Positions 9,358 through 19,066 of a stretch of 64,000 nt of DNA are shown in pieces. The stretch lies in the NCBI GenBank assembly GCA_016714935.1, contig JADKBU010000001.1, positions 244,868 through 308,867 of the forward strand, given 5' to 3'. This DNA is from Candidatus Accumulibacter propinquus (lineage in GTDB: Bacteria > Pseudomonadota > Gammaproteobacteria > Burkholderiales > Rhodocyclaceae). A program made the translations under genes and the position numbers. A model generated the notes under the pieces. That model saw only the letters and a list, made by a program, of their open reading frames with translations, had not been told where the DNA came from and ran no database searches. The first letter of the stretch is position 1. Each line of letters opens with the position of its first letter.

Positions 9358-10326
9358 TCAGCCCTTGCGGACCAGTTCGACGATCTGTGCCGCATCCAGC
9401 GATCGGGCTTTGGCCTGCATCTCGGGGAGATAGTGGTTCTGCAGGCCCTTGGCCTCACCGAGCAGATGGTCGAACGACTCGCGCAGCATCTGTGTCGAGA
9501 AATTTCGGCCACCCGCGTAGTAGCGCCTGGCGACATGGCCGAGCGCATAGGTACTGGCGAAACTCATGCCTGAACTCACCGCCTGCTTGCCAATGCCTCC
9601 CAGCAGGCCGCCGCCGATCTTGCCCAGCAGGCCGCCGAGCAGTTTCCGTCCGGCCTGCTCAAGATACTGGGAGGTCAACCCGACACCGAGGGTGGCAAGA
9701 AAATCCTTGATATGCCCGCGGTCGAGGTCGAAACCATAGGATTGGCCAATGCGATAGACCAGTTTCATCTGCAGCGGGATGATGGCCATCGTTGACAGGG
9801 ATTCCGGCAGCAGTTCGAGGGCGCCGTTGAGGATCGCCGCATTGAGAATGGCGCTGTCGAGCTCGGCCTCGCTGCGCGTCGACGCGTAGCCTGCCGCGGG
9901 CGGCTTCGCCGTACCGGCGGTGTTATCGCCGCGCGACGCTGCGGCCACAGGCATTGCCGCGATCTCTTCCACGCGCTGTGTATAGGCCGCAGCCTGCTGC
10001 TCGTCGAGTGCCAGCGCGCCGCGCAGGTCGGCGAGAAAGGCCTGCTCGGCAGCCGATTGCACGCCGTCGGCATCGCAGACGCAGACCGCCATTTCGAAAG
10101 CGAGCTGCCTGGCTTCGGAGGTTTTCAGCGCGGCCACAGCTGAAGCCATCGACACTCGCTTGAGCAGCACGGCCTGATACAGCGGCGCGAGATTGATCGA
10201 GCCCTCGCCCGCCAGGGCATCGGCGATGCGTTTGAGTTCGGCTCGTTCGGCCTCGTCCTTGTGGCCGTCGGCAAAGGCAGCCATCAGGCTGAGGACGAGA
10301 ATGGCTTCCTGTTCCTGCTGGTTCAT
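9358..10326 (-). CDS. TerB-like protein with DUF697-type C-terminal half
   Basis: A 322-residue protein. Residues 1-125 form a TerB-like helical bundle ([15 protein letters not shown] and [16 protein letters not shown] with spaced acidic residues, as in metal-sensing TerB). The second half (about 165-290) resembles DUF697/Ycj[12 protein letters not shown] and a glycine-rich stretch that may associate with membranes. Start ATG at 10326 has AGGAG upstream. It lies 100 bases ahead of selO on the same strand. The exact role is unknown; stress response or membrane integrity is a guess. Confidence 0.65.
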   Translation of the reverse strand: MNQQEQEAILVLSLMAAFADGHKDEAERAELKRIADALAGEGSINLAPLYQAVLLKRVSMASAVAALKTSEARQLAFEMAVCVCDADGVQSAAEQAFLADLRGALALDEQQAAAYTQRVEEIAAMPVAAASRGDNTAGTAKPPAAGYASTRSEAELDSAILNAAILNGALELLPESLSTMAIIPLQMKLVYRIGQSYGFDLDRGHIKDFLATLGVGLTSQYLEQAGRKLLGGLLGKIGGGLLGGIGKQAVSSGMSFASTYALGHVARRYYAGGRNFSTQMLRESFDHLLGEAKGLQNHYLPEMQAKARSLDAAQIVELVRKG

Positions 10327-10469
10327 TCCGGGTGTCTCCTGTGAAGTGGCGCTGGGACTCGGCGACTCTCGGGAAGTTCCTCGCCACTACCAAGGCGCGC
10401 GACCCAGACTCGTCATTACGGTAGGCAGCATAGCGCAGAGTGAGGGTCCGCGCGACAATCGTCAAGGGG

Positions 10470-11786
10470 TCAACACGTCGGCAGGCTGACGGTTACTTCC
10501 AGCCCGCCGCCCGCGGCATCTGCCAGCACCACGTCACCGCCACAACCCGCGGCGATGCGCCGCACGATGGCCAGCCCGAGCCCGCAACTGCCGTCGGTCG
10601 CTCGCGCCGGATCAAGTTGGGCGAAGGGCTCAAGCGCGCGTCCGCGGTCGGCGCGTGCGATACCCGGGCCATGGTCACGCACGCGCAGCGTCACTGCGCC
10701 GTCAGCGGGCGTGCTCAGATACACCTCCACCGGCGGAACGCCGTGCTGCAGGGCATTGTCGATCAGGTTGTCGAGCAGGCGCTGGAGGTTTCCAGCGCTG
10801 ATCGCCACCTGGCAGTCGGCGGCGACCCCGCCGACGGTCAACTCGATGGGTCGCCCGAGTTCGCGCTGCCGGGCAATCTCTTCGTACAGAATCGCTGCGA
10901 TAGGGATCGACGCCTTGACCATTGCGAACTCTTCGCTACGCAGGAAAGCCAGGCATTGGCCGACGATGCGCTCCATGTCGTCAACGTCACGCACCAGTCC
11001 GGCGCGGTCGGCATCGCTTTCGAGCAGCGCCAGGCGCAGACGCAAACGGGTCAGGGGGGCTCGCAGATCGTGCGTCAGCCCGGCGAGCATCTCGCGTCGC
11101 TCGGCCGCCGCGCTGGCCAACTGCCCAAGCATCGTGTTGTGGCGTTCGGCCAGTCGCCGCACCTCGCGTGGACCTTCAGGCGTCGCCGTGCGCGCCAGCC
11201 CGTCGCCGGTCGCCGCGACGGCTTCCTCGAGGCGTGCCAGCGGACCCACGATGCCGCGCACGAACAGGCCGGCGATCAGCAGCACGGCCGCCAGCATCCC
11301 GGCGAGGCCCAGCCACAGGTCCGAGGGCAGTGCCTGGGGTTCGAAACGCGGCGGTGGCAACACCAGCCACCACCGCTCGCTGCCGGCCATGAAGCCGATC
11401 CACAGGCCGCTGCGCTGCCCCGGACCGCCGTGCCGGAGCAGCACCGGTTCGCCGAGGCGCTCGGCAAGTTCGTTGGCAAGGCGGTGGGCAAAGGGAAACT
11501 GTGGCTGATGCCGTGGCACGCTGTTGCCGTCCGGGCGCACCTGCAGACCCTGCTCGCCGGCGTCGGCGGCGCTCAGGACATGTCTGGCTTCGTCGTCCAG
11601 TCCCGGCAGGACGATCTGCAACAGGTGCACCTGGCCGGCGAGCAGTTGCACGGTCTGATTGAGGTGCGAGTTGCGGCGAAAGTGCCCGATCAGGGAAAAA
11701 GTGGCGACCTCGGTGACGGCAATCACCGCGATCACCAGGAGCACTGTGCGGCTGGCCAGGGATGAGGGGAGGAGTCTCATCGTCAT
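10470..11786 (-). CDS. EnvZ/RstB-like sensor histidine kinase
   Basis: A 438-residue inner-membrane kinase. TM1 is about residues 12-34, then a periplasmic domain, TM2 about 157-178, a HAMP linker (RGIVGPLARLEEAV) and a HisKA domain with phospho-accepting His239 in LTHDLRAPLTRLRL. The HATPase has DNLIDNALQHG, DHGPGIA and GLGLAIVRRI. All catalytic boxes are intact. The start ATG overlaps the regulator's stop (ATGA), so the regulator-kinase pair is one operon. The divergent Spy/CpxP-like gene suggests an envelope-stress or metal signal. The actual signal is not evident. Confidence 0.9.
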   Translation of the reverse strand: MTMRLLPSSLASRTVLLVIAVIAVTEVATFSLIGHFRRNSHLNQTVQLLAGQVHLLQIVLPGLDDEARHVLSAADAGEQGLQVRPDGNSVPRHQPQFPFAHRLANELAERLGEPVLLRHGGPGQRSGLWIGFMAGSERWWLVLPPPRFEPQALPSDLWLGLAGMLAAVLLIAGLFVRGIVGPLARLEEAVAATGDGLARTATPEGPREVRRLAERHNTMLGQLASAAAERREMLAGLTHDLRAPLTRLRLRLALLESDADRAGLVRDVDDMERIVGQCLAFLRSEEFAMVKASIPIAAILYEEIARQRELGRPIELTVGGVAADCQVAISAGNLQRLLDNLIDNALQHGVPPVEVYLSTPADGAVTLRVRDHGPGIARADRGRALEPFAQLDPARATDGSCGLGLAIVRRIAAGCGGDVVLADAAGGGLEVTVSLPTC

Positions 11787-12499
11787 GCCGGGCAGTCACC
11801 TGCCGCGTCCGGGACAAAGACATAGCCGATCCCCCACACCGTCTGCAGATAACGCGGGTGTGCGTGATCCGCCTCGATCAGGCGGCGCAGGCGGTGGATC
11901 TGGACGTCGATGGCGCGGTCGAAGGCTTCAGTGGTCTCGCCGCGCGTCAATTCGAGCAGCCGCTCGCGCTTCATCGGCCGATTGGCGTTGGCGACCAAGG
12001 CGTTCAGCAAGGCGAATTCGCCGCTGGTCAGCCCCACCACCTGACCGTCTTTCGACAACTGGCGGCTGGCGCGGTCGAAAAGCCAGTTGCCGAAACGGGT
12101 TACGCCCCCCGCGGGATCCGGCGCGGCCGGCGGGCGTGCGCCGCGGCGCAGCACGGCCTCGATGCGGGCGACCAGTTCGCGGGGGTCGAAAGGCTTGCCG
12201 ACGTAGTCGTCGGCACCGGTCTCCAGGCCAATCACCCGGTCGACGGTTTCGTCGCGTGCGGTCAGCATGATGATCGGTCGCGTCTCGCCGCGCGCGCGCA
12301 GGCGGCGGCAGGCGGCGAGACCGTCTTCGCCGGGAAGCATCAGGTCGAGCACCATCAGTTGTGGCTGGTAGCGTTCGAGAAAGGCATCGAGCTGGCGGGT
12401 ATCGGGCAACAGCAGCGTGTCGAAGCCATGCCGGCCGAGATAGGTGGCGAGCAACTGGCGCAGCTCGGGATCGTCGTCAACAAGCAGGATTTTCTTCAT
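11783..12499 (-). CDS. OmpR/PhoB-family response regulator
   Basis: A 238-residue regulator. The receiver domain spans 1-120 with the acidic pair Asp9-Asp10, phospho-acceptor Asp52 (VLDLMLPG) and Lys102 (GKPFDP). The C-terminal winged helix ends in TVWGIGYVFVP, typical of OmpR/PhoB. The ATG at 12499 gives MKKILLVDDD. A start 27 bases further upstream is also open and neither has a strong RBS. It is co-transcribed with the kinase (ATGA overlap) and divergent from the Spy-like gene. A directly repeated element at 12570-12611 may be its operator. Confidence 0.9.
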   Translation of the reverse strand: MKKILLVDDDPELRQLLATYLGRHGFDTLLLPDTRQLDAFLERYQPQLMVLDLMLPGEDGLAACRRLRARGETRPIIMLTARDETVDRVIGLETGADDYVGKPFDPRELVARIEAVLRRGARPPAAPDPAGGVTRFGNWLFDRASRQLSKDGQVVGLTSGEFALLNALVANANRPMKRERLLELTRGETTEAFDRAIDVQIHRLRRLIEADHAHPRYLQTVWGIGYVFVPDAAGDCPA

Positions 12500-12569
12500 G
12501 GTCTGGGTCGATCGGGTAACGGTCATCATTCTATGTCGTCGGCAGCGCCTGCCTGGCGGGCGGAAACAA

Positions 12570-12611
12570 TTTGCAATCGCGGAACCGGTCTGGCGAAATC
12601 TTTTGCAATCG
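12570..12611. promoter_or_regulatory. Direct repeat between regulator and Spy-like gene
   Basis: TTTGCAATCG occurs at 12570-12579 and again at 12602-12611, 32 bases apart (about three helical turns). Tandem same-side repeats are the usual layout of OmpR-family operators, and the position suits control of one or both genes. This is seen as sequence; binding is inferred. Confidence 0.45.
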
Positions 12612-12689
12612 GGCCAGCGGCAGAATGAGTGCATCGCGAGAGAGCAAGCTCTGGTCGCGATCGATCAACCTCAACCAAGGAGTCCTGGC

Positions 12690-13196
12690 ATGAAAACGAA
12701 TTTCTCTCCCCGTATTCTCGTTGCGGCACTGGTGCTGGCGCTTGGCGCCGGCGGCACGGCGCTGGCGATGAGTCCCGAACACTGCGGCGCCGCTGGTGGC
12801 AGAATGGAACAGCGCATGGGGTATCACCTGCAGGAGATGTCACGCCTGCATGGGGACCTCAAGCTCGATGCCAGGCAGGAAGCGCTCTGGCAGGACGCGG
12901 AACAGTTCAGCCGGTCAAGTATGCGCGATCGCGGCGATCAGATGCGCAAGCAGCGTGCAGAAGTCCTGGCCAGCGTCAGCCAGCCGGGAGCAGACTTGCG
13001 CGCGGTGGTGAAGCAGATGGACGCACTCAAGGATGCCGGCCGCCAGCAGCATGCAGCCAGTCGCGACCGCTGGCTGGCGGTGTACGACAGCCTCGACGCG
13101 CCGCAGAAGGAGAAGGCGCGACTGTTCATCAAGGGCAAACTCGAACATATGCCGCAGGGCGGCCGATTCGGTCGCGACGCACCTGCCCGCAACTGA
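12690..13196 (+). CDS. Spy/CpxP-like periplasmic protein
   Basis: A 168-residue exported protein. The signal peptide is about 1-27 (ALGAGGTALAM). The mature part is an all-helical, highly charged domain with LKLDARQEALWQDAEQF near the start, resembling the LTxxQ repeats of Spy, CpxP and ZraP. These are periplasmic chaperones or metal-stress accessories induced by two-component systems. AAGGAG precedes the ATG. The gene is divergent from the OmpR/EnvZ-type pair, suggesting it is a target and perhaps a feedback partner. It has no cysteines in the mature part except one near the N-terminus. Confidence 0.7.
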   Translation: MKTNFSPRILVAALVLALGAGGTALAMSPEHCGAAGGRMEQRMGYHLQEMSRLHGDLKLDARQEALWQDAEQFSRSSMRDRGDQMRKQRAEVLASVSQPGADLRAVVKQMDALKDAGRQQHAASRDRWLAVYDSLDAPQKEKARLFIKGKLEHMPQGGRFGRDAPARN

Positions 13197-13270
13197 GCGG
13201 CGGAAGGTCCCGACAGTTCCTGCCCATTCGGAAACGCCCACCGGAAGATAGCCCATCAGCGACCGATGGC

Positions 13271-13322
13271 GGCGCGCACCGGTGACCGCCCACCGGTTTG
13301 CTTGTGGGCGGCGGTGCGCGCC
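13271..13322. terminator. Long G/C hairpin after the Spy-like gene
   Basis: Arms GGCGCGCACC/GGTGCGCGCC (10 bp) and CCGCCCAC/GTGGGCGG (8 bp) stack with an asymmetric bulge (five bases against one) around a 10-base loop at 13294-13303. No T-tract follows, so a classical Rho-independent terminator is not proven. Position between two plus-strand genes fits a transcription or RNA-stability boundary. Confidence 0.5.
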
Positions 13323-13463
13323 GCTAGACTTCACTTTCGGCAGCAGGCCGCACCTTGCACCTGGCCGCAGCCAGCAAAGTCCCGGCGCCATTCGTTACGC
13401 ACTGGCGTCGAGTGGCGAGTGACGACTGACTGGTGACCATCGACAGCGGGGGAGGGCAGGCGG

Positions 13464-16208
13464 ATGTGGTTTCTCGGGGCCGTAGTGGGGGCGCTTCTCG
13501 CCTCGGAAATCCATTCCGCGCTGTGGATCATCGGAGCCTTGCTGGGGGCAATGCTCGGCTGGGGCCTGGGCCGTCGCGCACGGCAGGAAGCCGACGATCG
13601 CTTCCGGGCCATCGACCAACGCCTGCGTCGGCTTGAAGCTGCGCTGGAAGATCTGCAGCCGGTTTCGCCCTTGCCGGGGCGCGTGCCGGAGCAGGACTAC
13701 CCGGCGGTGCCCGTACCGCACGTCGCGGCAGTGGCGGCCAGTCAGGCGCCGGGGGCTGTTCCCGAAGGGGATCACCTGCCCTCCGGCGTGCTGCCAGTGA
13801 CGATACCGAAAGCACACGAACGACCACGGACGGAACCCGCCGGGGAAGTCGCCAAGCCCGTCGCGGCGCGGCCTGCAACGCCGCCGCAGCGGCCGTCGCC
13901 GATCCGGGAGTGGCTGGTCAACGGCAACATGGTCGCTCGTGCCGGCATCGTGATCCTCTTTTTCGGGGTTGCTTTCCTGCTCAAGTATACCTACGCACAC
14001 CTCCATGTTCCGATCGAACTGCGTCTGGCGGCGGTAGCTCTGGGAGCCGGCGTTTTGCTGGGCATTGGCTGGCGGCTGCGGCGCCGCCGCGAAAGCTATG
14101 CCCTCGCGCTGCAGGGCGGTGGCGTCGGTCTCCTCTACCTCACCATCTTCGGAGCGTTGCGGCTGTTCGGGTTGCTGCCGGCCGGGCCGGCGTTCGCCCT
14201 GCTGCTGGCGGTGGTGGCGCTCTCGGCGGCGCTGGCGGTGCTGCAGGATTCGCTGGCGCTGGCGGTGCTCGGGGCCGCCGGCGGATTCCTGGCGCCGATC
14301 CTTGCTTCGAGCGGAGCGGGCAGCCATGTGGCCTTGTTCGGCTACTACGCGCTGCTCAATGCCGGCATCCTGGCGATTGCCTGGTTCAAGGCCTGGCGGG
14401 TGCTCAACGTGCTCGGCTTTGCATTCACTTTCGGCATTGCGACGGTATGGGGAGGGCTCAACTACCGACCCGAGGTGTATGCGACGACGCAGCCGTTTCT
14501 GGTCCTGTTCTTCCTGATGTACGTGGTCATCGCGGTCCTCTACTCCCGCCGCGCGGCCGGGTCCGTCGAGCGCCACCTGGATACCACACTGGTCTTCGGC
14601 GTGCCGCTGGTCGCCTTCGGTCTGCAGGTGGGACTCGTGCAGGAAATCGCGTACGGCTCGGCGTACAGCGCGCTCGCGCTCGGCGCCTTTTACCTGCTGC
14701 TCGCTCGCAGCATGTGGGCGCGCCGGGGCCAGGACCGGCGCCTGCTGGTGGAAGCCTTTCTTGCACTCGGCACGGTGTTCGCGACGCTGGCCATCCCGCT
14801 CGCCTTTGACGGTCGCTGGACGTCGGCAGCGTGGGCTCTCGAGGGCGCGGCGATGGTCTGGGTCGGTGTGCGGCAGCAACGCCTGCCGGTGCGATTGTTC
14901 GGCATCCTGTTGCAGTTGCTTGCCGGAAATTTCTTTATGGCCGACCTGGGCGCGTCGGCCGGCGACTGGCCGGTGGTAAACAGCGTGTGCCTGGGCGCGC
15001 TGCTGTTGGCGGTCGCGGGCCTGTTCTGCGCGTGGCTGTTGCAGCGGCCTGGGCAGGGACTGCACCCGGCGGAGCGCTGGCTGGCGTATCTGCTGTTGGG
15101 CTGGGGGGTGATCTGGTGGGGGCTCGGCGGCCTGCACGAGATCGATCGGCGCGTGCGTTACCTCCTGCAGGGCAACGTCGCCCTGGCCTTCTTCACCGCT
15201 TCCTGTCTTTCTTTCGGCTGGCTTGCGCGACGCCTGGCCTGGCCCATGGCACGGTATCCGGCGCTGGCCTTGTTGCCGTTGATGGTGCTGGTCGCGATGG
15301 CCAGTGCCGACCATGACGCGCATCCCTTCGCCCACAGTGGCTACCTGGTCTGGCCGCTGGCCTTTGCCGGACAGCTTTTCCTGCTGCGCCGGCACGAAGC
15401 ACCCGCCAGCCGCTACCTGGAGTGGCAGCACGCGGTCGGCCTGTGGCTGTTCGCGGCGCTCGGAGCCTGGGAAGCAAGTTGGGCGATCGATTCCTGGGTC
15501 GCCGGAAGAGCGGCCTGGCCGCTGATCGCCTGGGCACTGTTCCCGGCAGCGCTGCTGACCCTGCTGGCGCTCCGCGGCGAGCGACTGCGCTGGCCGGTGG
15601 CGGCGCATCTCGCCAGCTATCTGGTCGGTGGTGCAACGCCGCTGGCCATTTTCCTGGCGTTCTGGTTCCTCCTCGCCAACCTGGTCTCTGACGGCAATCC
15701 CTGGCCACTGCCCTACCTGCCGTTGCTGAACCCGCTGGATCTGGCGCAGGCCGGGGCCGTGCTGGCCGTGGCCACCTGGTTTCTCGAAGTCCGTCGTCGC
15801 GGCCTGCCGCCGCTCGCCGCGGTGCCGCTGTCGCTGGCCTGGAGCATCGCCGCCGCTGCTGCCTTCGTATGGGCCAACGCCGCCTTGCTACGTACGCTGC
15901 ACCACTGGGCCGGCGTGCCTATGCATCTGACGCTGATGCTTCGCTCGGACCTGGTGCAGGCGGCGCTGTCACTGTTCTGGACGCTGCTCGCCCTCGGCGC
16001 GATGGTCGCCGGGACCCGGCGTGCATCACGTCCGCTATGGCTGCTTGGCGCCGGGCTGATGGCAGTGGTGGTCGGCAAACTGTTCCTGGTGGACCTGTCG
16101 AACATCGGCACCGTCGAACGCATCGTGTCCTTTCTCGGGGTCGGCGTGTTGATGCTGGTGATCGGCTACCTGGCGCCGGTGCCGCCGAAGGAAGGAGAGC
16201 GGGCGTGA
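13464..16208 (+). CDS. DUF2339 giant polytopic membrane protein
   Basis: A 914-residue protein. An N-terminal membrane segment and coiled stretch (RFRAIDQRLRRLEAALEDL) are followed by a proline-rich linker to about residue 145. Then come some two dozen membrane helices, including WLVNGNMVARAGIVILFFG, the usual start of DUF2339. A G/A-rich sequence with GGGAGGG precedes the ATG at 13464. Its stop overlaps the start of the next gene, a DUF3999 protein; the two families commonly occur together. The function is unknown; an envelope or polysaccharide-related role is a guess. Confidence 0.85.
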   Translation: MWFLGAVVGALLASEIHSALWIIGALLGAMLGWGLGRRARQEADDRFRAIDQRLRRLEAALEDLQPVSPLPGRVPEQDYPAVPVPHVAAVAASQAPGAVPEGDHLPSGVLPVTIPKAHERPRTEPAGEVAKPVAARPATPPQRPSPIREWLVNGNMVARAGIVILFFGVAFLLKYTYAHLHVPIELRLAAVALGAGVLLGIGWRLRRRRESYALALQGGGVGLLYLTIFGALRLFGLLPAGPAFALLLAVVALSAALAVLQDSLALAVLGAAGGFLAPILASSGAGSHVALFGYYALLNAGILAIAWFKAWRVLNVLGFAFTFGIATVWGGLNYRPEVYATTQPFLVLFFLMYVVIAVLYSRRAAGSVERHLDTTLVFGVPLVAFGLQVGLVQEIAYGSAYSALALGAFYLLLARSMWARRGQDRRLLVEAFLALGTVFATLAIPLAFDGRWTSAAWALEGAAMVWVGVRQQRLPVRLFGILLQLLAGNFFMADLGASAGDWPVVNSVCLGALLLAVAGLFCAWLLQRPGQGLHPAERWLAYLLLGWGVIWWGLGGLHEIDRRVRYLLQGNVALAFFTASCLSFGWLARRLAWPMARYPALALLPLMVLVAMASADHDAHPFAHSGYLVWPLAFAGQLFLLRRHEAPASRYLEWQHAVGLWLFAALGAWEASWAIDSWVAGRAAWPLIAWALFPAALLTLLALRGERLRWPVAAHLASYLVGGATPLAIFLAFWFLLANLVSDGNPWPLPYLPLLNPLDLAQAGAVLAVATWFLEVRRRGLPPLAAVPLSLAWSIAAAAAFVWANAALLRTLHHWAGVPMHLTLMLRSDLVQAALSLFWTLLALGAMVAGTRRASRPLWLLGAGLMAVVVGKLFLVDLSNIGTVERIVSFLGVGVLMLVIGYLAPVPPKEGERA

Positions 16209-17599
16209 GAAGATGCGTTCGCGCCGTGCTGCTGTGCCTGTGGGCCGTTGCTGCGCTTGCCGAGGGCCCCGCCGATTTTGCTTTTGGCATCCCGATCGAA
16301 ACCCGTGGCCCGCAGGCGCTGTTCCAGCTTGAGTTGCCACAGACGGTGTACGAGGGCGTGCTGCGCGCCGACCTCGCCGACCTGCGGGTGTTCAACGCCG
16401 CCGGCGAACCCGTGCCGCACGCATTTCTGCCCCGCGCCACCGCCACGCACGAGAAACGACAGTCCCTGCGCCTGCCGTACTTTGCGCTCCGCGGCGACGC
16501 CGTCGCCGGCGTCGAGGGTCTCGAAGTGCGCATCGAGCGCGGCGCCGGGCGCGCCGTGGTGACGATGAACGGTCGCCAGCAGGTGCCGGCGCGGGCCGAC
16601 ACGTTGCTTGGTTACCTGGTCGATGCCAGCTCGCTGCAGCAGCCGCTGCGCGGCTTGGGCCTGGAACTGCCCTCCGGCCTCGACGACGTGGTGATGCGCG
16701 TGCGCGTCGAGGCGAGTGATGACCTCGCACGCTGGACGACACTGGTGGCGGACGCGCCGGTGCTGCGACTGCAGGCGGGTGGGCAGCAGCTGGAACAACT
16801 GCGACTGGAGTTTCCGCCGCGCCAGGCCAGGTACCTGCGGCTGTCGTGGCCGGGGTCGCCGCGCCCGCTGCCATTGGCAGGCCTGATCGGCGAACCGGGC
16901 GACGCGCTGGTCGAGGCGCCGCGGCTGTGGAAACAGGTGGCCGCGATGGCTCCGCCGGAGAAACCGGGGGAATACGTCTTTGACCTCGGCGGCCAGTTTC
17001 CGGCGGACCGTCTGCGGCTGCTCCTGCCGCAGCCCAATACCGTGGCCGCGGTCGAAATCCTCTCCCGCCCACGGACCAACGCCGCATGGCAGCGCGTCCT
17101 GCTGACCACGGCGTATCGCCTGGGGCAGGGCAGCCAGGAGACGGTCAATCCGGATCTCGCGGTGGCGACGGTGAGCGATCGCCACTGGCTGCTGCGCGTC
17201 GATCAGCGCGGCGGTGGGCTCGGTGTGGGCATGCCCCAACTGGCCGTGGGCTGGGTGCCGCAGCGGCTGGTTTTCGCTGCTCGCGGCGACGCGCCGTTTC
17301 TGCTCGCCTATGGAAGCAGTCGCGCAGCTCTCGCCGCCTACCCGATCGCGACCTTGTTGCCGGGCTACCGAAGTGACGATACGGAGCAGCCGGGTAATTT
17401 TCCGCTTGGCAGCGCCAGCACCGGTCGCGTCCAGACCCTGGCGGGCGAGAGCGCTAGCCGCGAAGCGATCGACTGGAAGCGATGGACGCTGTGGGCCAGC
17501 CTGGTGCTTGGCGTCGCACTGCTGGCATGGATGGCCTGGCGGCTTGCCCGACAACTCGCCGCGGCGCGGCCTCCCGACGCGGGGTCGGATGACACCTGA
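16205..17599 (+). CDS. DUF3999 exported, membrane-anchored protein
   Basis: A 464-residue protein with a cleavable-looking signal (AVLLCLWAVAALAEG), a large beta-rich periplasmic region, and a single C-terminal membrane helix (LWASLVLGVALLAWMAW) followed by a short basic tail. The N-terminal FAFGIPIETRGPQALFQLELP is characteristic of DUF3999. The start is the GTG at 16205, overlapping the TGA of the DUF2339 gene (GTGA), so translation is coupled. Together the pair probably forms an envelope complex of unknown function. Confidence 0.8.
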   Translation: MRRCVRAVLLCLWAVAALAEGPADFAFGIPIETRGPQALFQLELPQTVYEGVLRADLADLRVFNAAGEPVPHAFLPRATATHEKRQSLRLPYFALRGDAVAGVEGLEVRIERGAGRAVVTMNGRQQVPARADTLLGYLVDASSLQQPLRGLGLELPSGLDDVVMRVRVEASDDLARWTTLVADAPVLRLQAGGQQLEQLRLEFPPRQARYLRLSWPGSPRPLPLAGLIGEPGDALVEAPRLWKQVAAMAPPEKPGEYVFDLGGQFPADRLRLLLPQPNTVAAVEILSRPRTNAAWQRVLLTTAYRLGQGSQETVNPDLAVATVSDRHWLLRVDQRGGGLGVGMPQLAVGWVPQRLVFAARGDAPFLLAYGSSRAALAAYPIATLLPGYRSDDTEQPGNFPLGSASTGRVQTLAGESASREAIDWKRWTLWASLVLGVALLAWMAWRLARQLAAARPPDAGSDDT

Positions 17600-17623
17600 G
17601 ACGCGCCGGTACCCGCGCGAGGT

Positions 17624-18391
17624 TCAGGCGCAGACCTGCTCGCTCAGTGGGGCCTGCAGCTGCAAGCCATTGCGCAGTTCCAGGCCGTGCTGGCCGGCGC
17701 ACGACCGCTGGAGTTGCAGGCGCCCATCGACATGCGAGGCGAGGAGGGCGAAGTCGAAGCGATCAGGCTGCGCGCAGAGATCGAGATCACCCGCCGGCAG
17801 ATTGGGGTTGTTGCCGGCCTGAAAGCGGCGACCGAAATCCGAGTTGCGCACCCGTGCGGCATACTTTTCGGGATCGGGATCCTGGCCGCGCAGCAGCGCC
17901 TCCAGATAATCCGCGCAGGCCACGTCCTCGTCGCCGTCGCGATCGACCCATTCGCCGGTGATCACGAAGCACACTTCCTCCGGTTGCAACGCCAGCAGCG
18001 CTTTCGCCGTGGCCCGGCCGAGGACCAGGCTGCCCGCGAACAGCGCCCGCGCACGCCGAAAGCGGGTCAGCCCGCGCACTCCGGCAGCGGTCGTCTGAAT
18101 CAGCGGCCGACCGACCAGGTTGGCGTTCTGCACGGCCGATGGCGAGTTACCGAAATCGAAACCGGGTATCGGGTCACCGCCCCCGACGGCGCCGGTGGTC
18201 GCCGCATCCGGCACGCGCCGCAGCAGGCGGAACGCTCCAGCGATCGTTTCTACCGGGTAGATGGTGCTGGCGCCGGCGGCGAAAGCGTAGGCTGCGGTCG
18301 TAAATGAACGCAGCACATCGATCACTACCACGGCATCCACGGGCTCGTGTGCCGGATCCAGGCGGTTCAGGAAAAGGCGGCGGGTGCGCAT
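17624..18391 (-). CDS. 2-phosphosulfolactate phosphatase-like (ComB family)
   Basis: A 255-residue protein with the ComB signatures VVVIDVLRSFTTAAYAFAAGA near the N-terminus and IQTTAAGVRGL around residue 100, plus EWVDRDGDEDVACADYLEALL. In archaea ComB acts in coenzyme M synthesis. Bacterial members occur without that pathway and may hydrolyse other phosphoesters. The ATG at 18391 (MRTRRLFLN) fits family N-termini, although the frame extends to 18556. No clear RBS is seen. It converges with the DUF3999 gene. Confidence 0.75.
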   Translation of the reverse strand: MRTRRLFLNRLDPAHEPVDAVVVIDVLRSFTTAAYAFAAGASTIYPVETIAGAFRLLRRVPDAATTGAVGGGDPIPGFDFGNSPSAVQNANLVGRPLIQTTAAGVRGLTRFRRARALFAGSLVLGRATAKALLALQPEEVCFVITGEWVDRDGDEDVACADYLEALLRGQDPDPEKYAARVRNSDFGRRFQAGNNPNLPAGDLDLCAQPDRFDFALLASHVDGRLQLQRSCAGQHGLELRNGLQLQAPLSEQVCA

Positions 18392-18522
18392 GGTGTGGGC
18401 TAAGTCCTTGGGTAATTGGTGAATCGAGTCGGGCAGGCGAGTATCACCGATCTCTGCCGCCTGGTCAAACGGCTTGCAAGGGCATGGGTCCCAAGTCGCC
18501 AGCTCATCCTTGCGGACGCGGT

Positions 18523-18999
18523 TCAGGCAGCGCCGGGGTAGCCGATCTGGCGCCACGCTTCATAAACGCTTACCGCGACAGCATTGGACAGGTTGATGCT
18601 GCGATTGCCGGGGACCATCGGCAGACGCAGGCGCTGCTCGGGAGCAAACTCGGCGAGGATTGCCGGTGGCAGCCCGCCGGTTTCGCAACCGAAGACCAGC
18701 ACGTCGCCGGCCTGGAAAGCGGCCTCGGCCGGCCAGCGCCGCCCTTTGGTGGTCAGTGCAAAACGTCGTCCATGTGTCGACAGTTCAGCCAGCGCCGCGC
18801 AGCAGCGTGCCCAGTCGGCATGAACCCGCACCGGCGTGAGCTCGGCATAGTCCATGCCCGCACGGCGAAGGCGGGACTCGCTGAGTTCGAAGCCGAGCGG
18901 TTCGACGAGGTGCAGCCGCGCTCCGGTATTGGCGCACAGCCGAATGACGTTGCCGGTATTGGGCGGAATTTCCGGATGTACCAGGACGACCTCGAACAC
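18523..18999 (-). CDS. trmL: tRNA (cytidine/uridine-34-2'-O)-methyltransferase TrmL
   Basis: A 158-residue SPOUT methyltransferase that methylates the 2'-OH of the wobble base of tRNA-Leu isoacceptors. Hallmarks: [19 protein letters not shown] at the N-terminus, FGCETGGLP around residue 103 and the knotted SAM-binding motif [20 protein letters not shown] near the C-terminus. Length matches E. coli TrmL. The start codon is GTG at 18999. It lies downstream of leuA on the same strand, separated by a hairpin that may terminate leuA transcription. Confidence 0.92.
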   Translation of the reverse strand: MFEVVLVHPEIPPNTGNVIRLCANTGARLHLVEPLGFELSESRLRRAGMDYAELTPVRVHADWARCCAALAELSTHGRRFALTTKGRRWPAEAAFQAGDVLVFGCETGGLPPAILAEFAPEQRLRLPMVPGNRSINLSNAVAVSVYEAWRQIGYPGAA

Positions 19000-19066
19000 T
19001 TGTCAGCCTAATAAAGGGGTTACGATCAGAGTACTGGCGCATTATCGTCGATGGCCGCAGAAATGC

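Noticed and set aside
9258..9548. Upstream extension of the selO frame
   Set aside because: It would overlap the TerB-like gene and adds Arg/Cys-rich sequence unlike SelO. The GTG at 9257 gives the family length.
13395..15608. 737-codon open frame on the minus strand across the DUF2339 gene
   Set aside because: It is Gln/Arg/His-rich, has no recognisable domain, and mirrors a plus-strand gene with clear membrane helices. High G+C gives long antisense frames.
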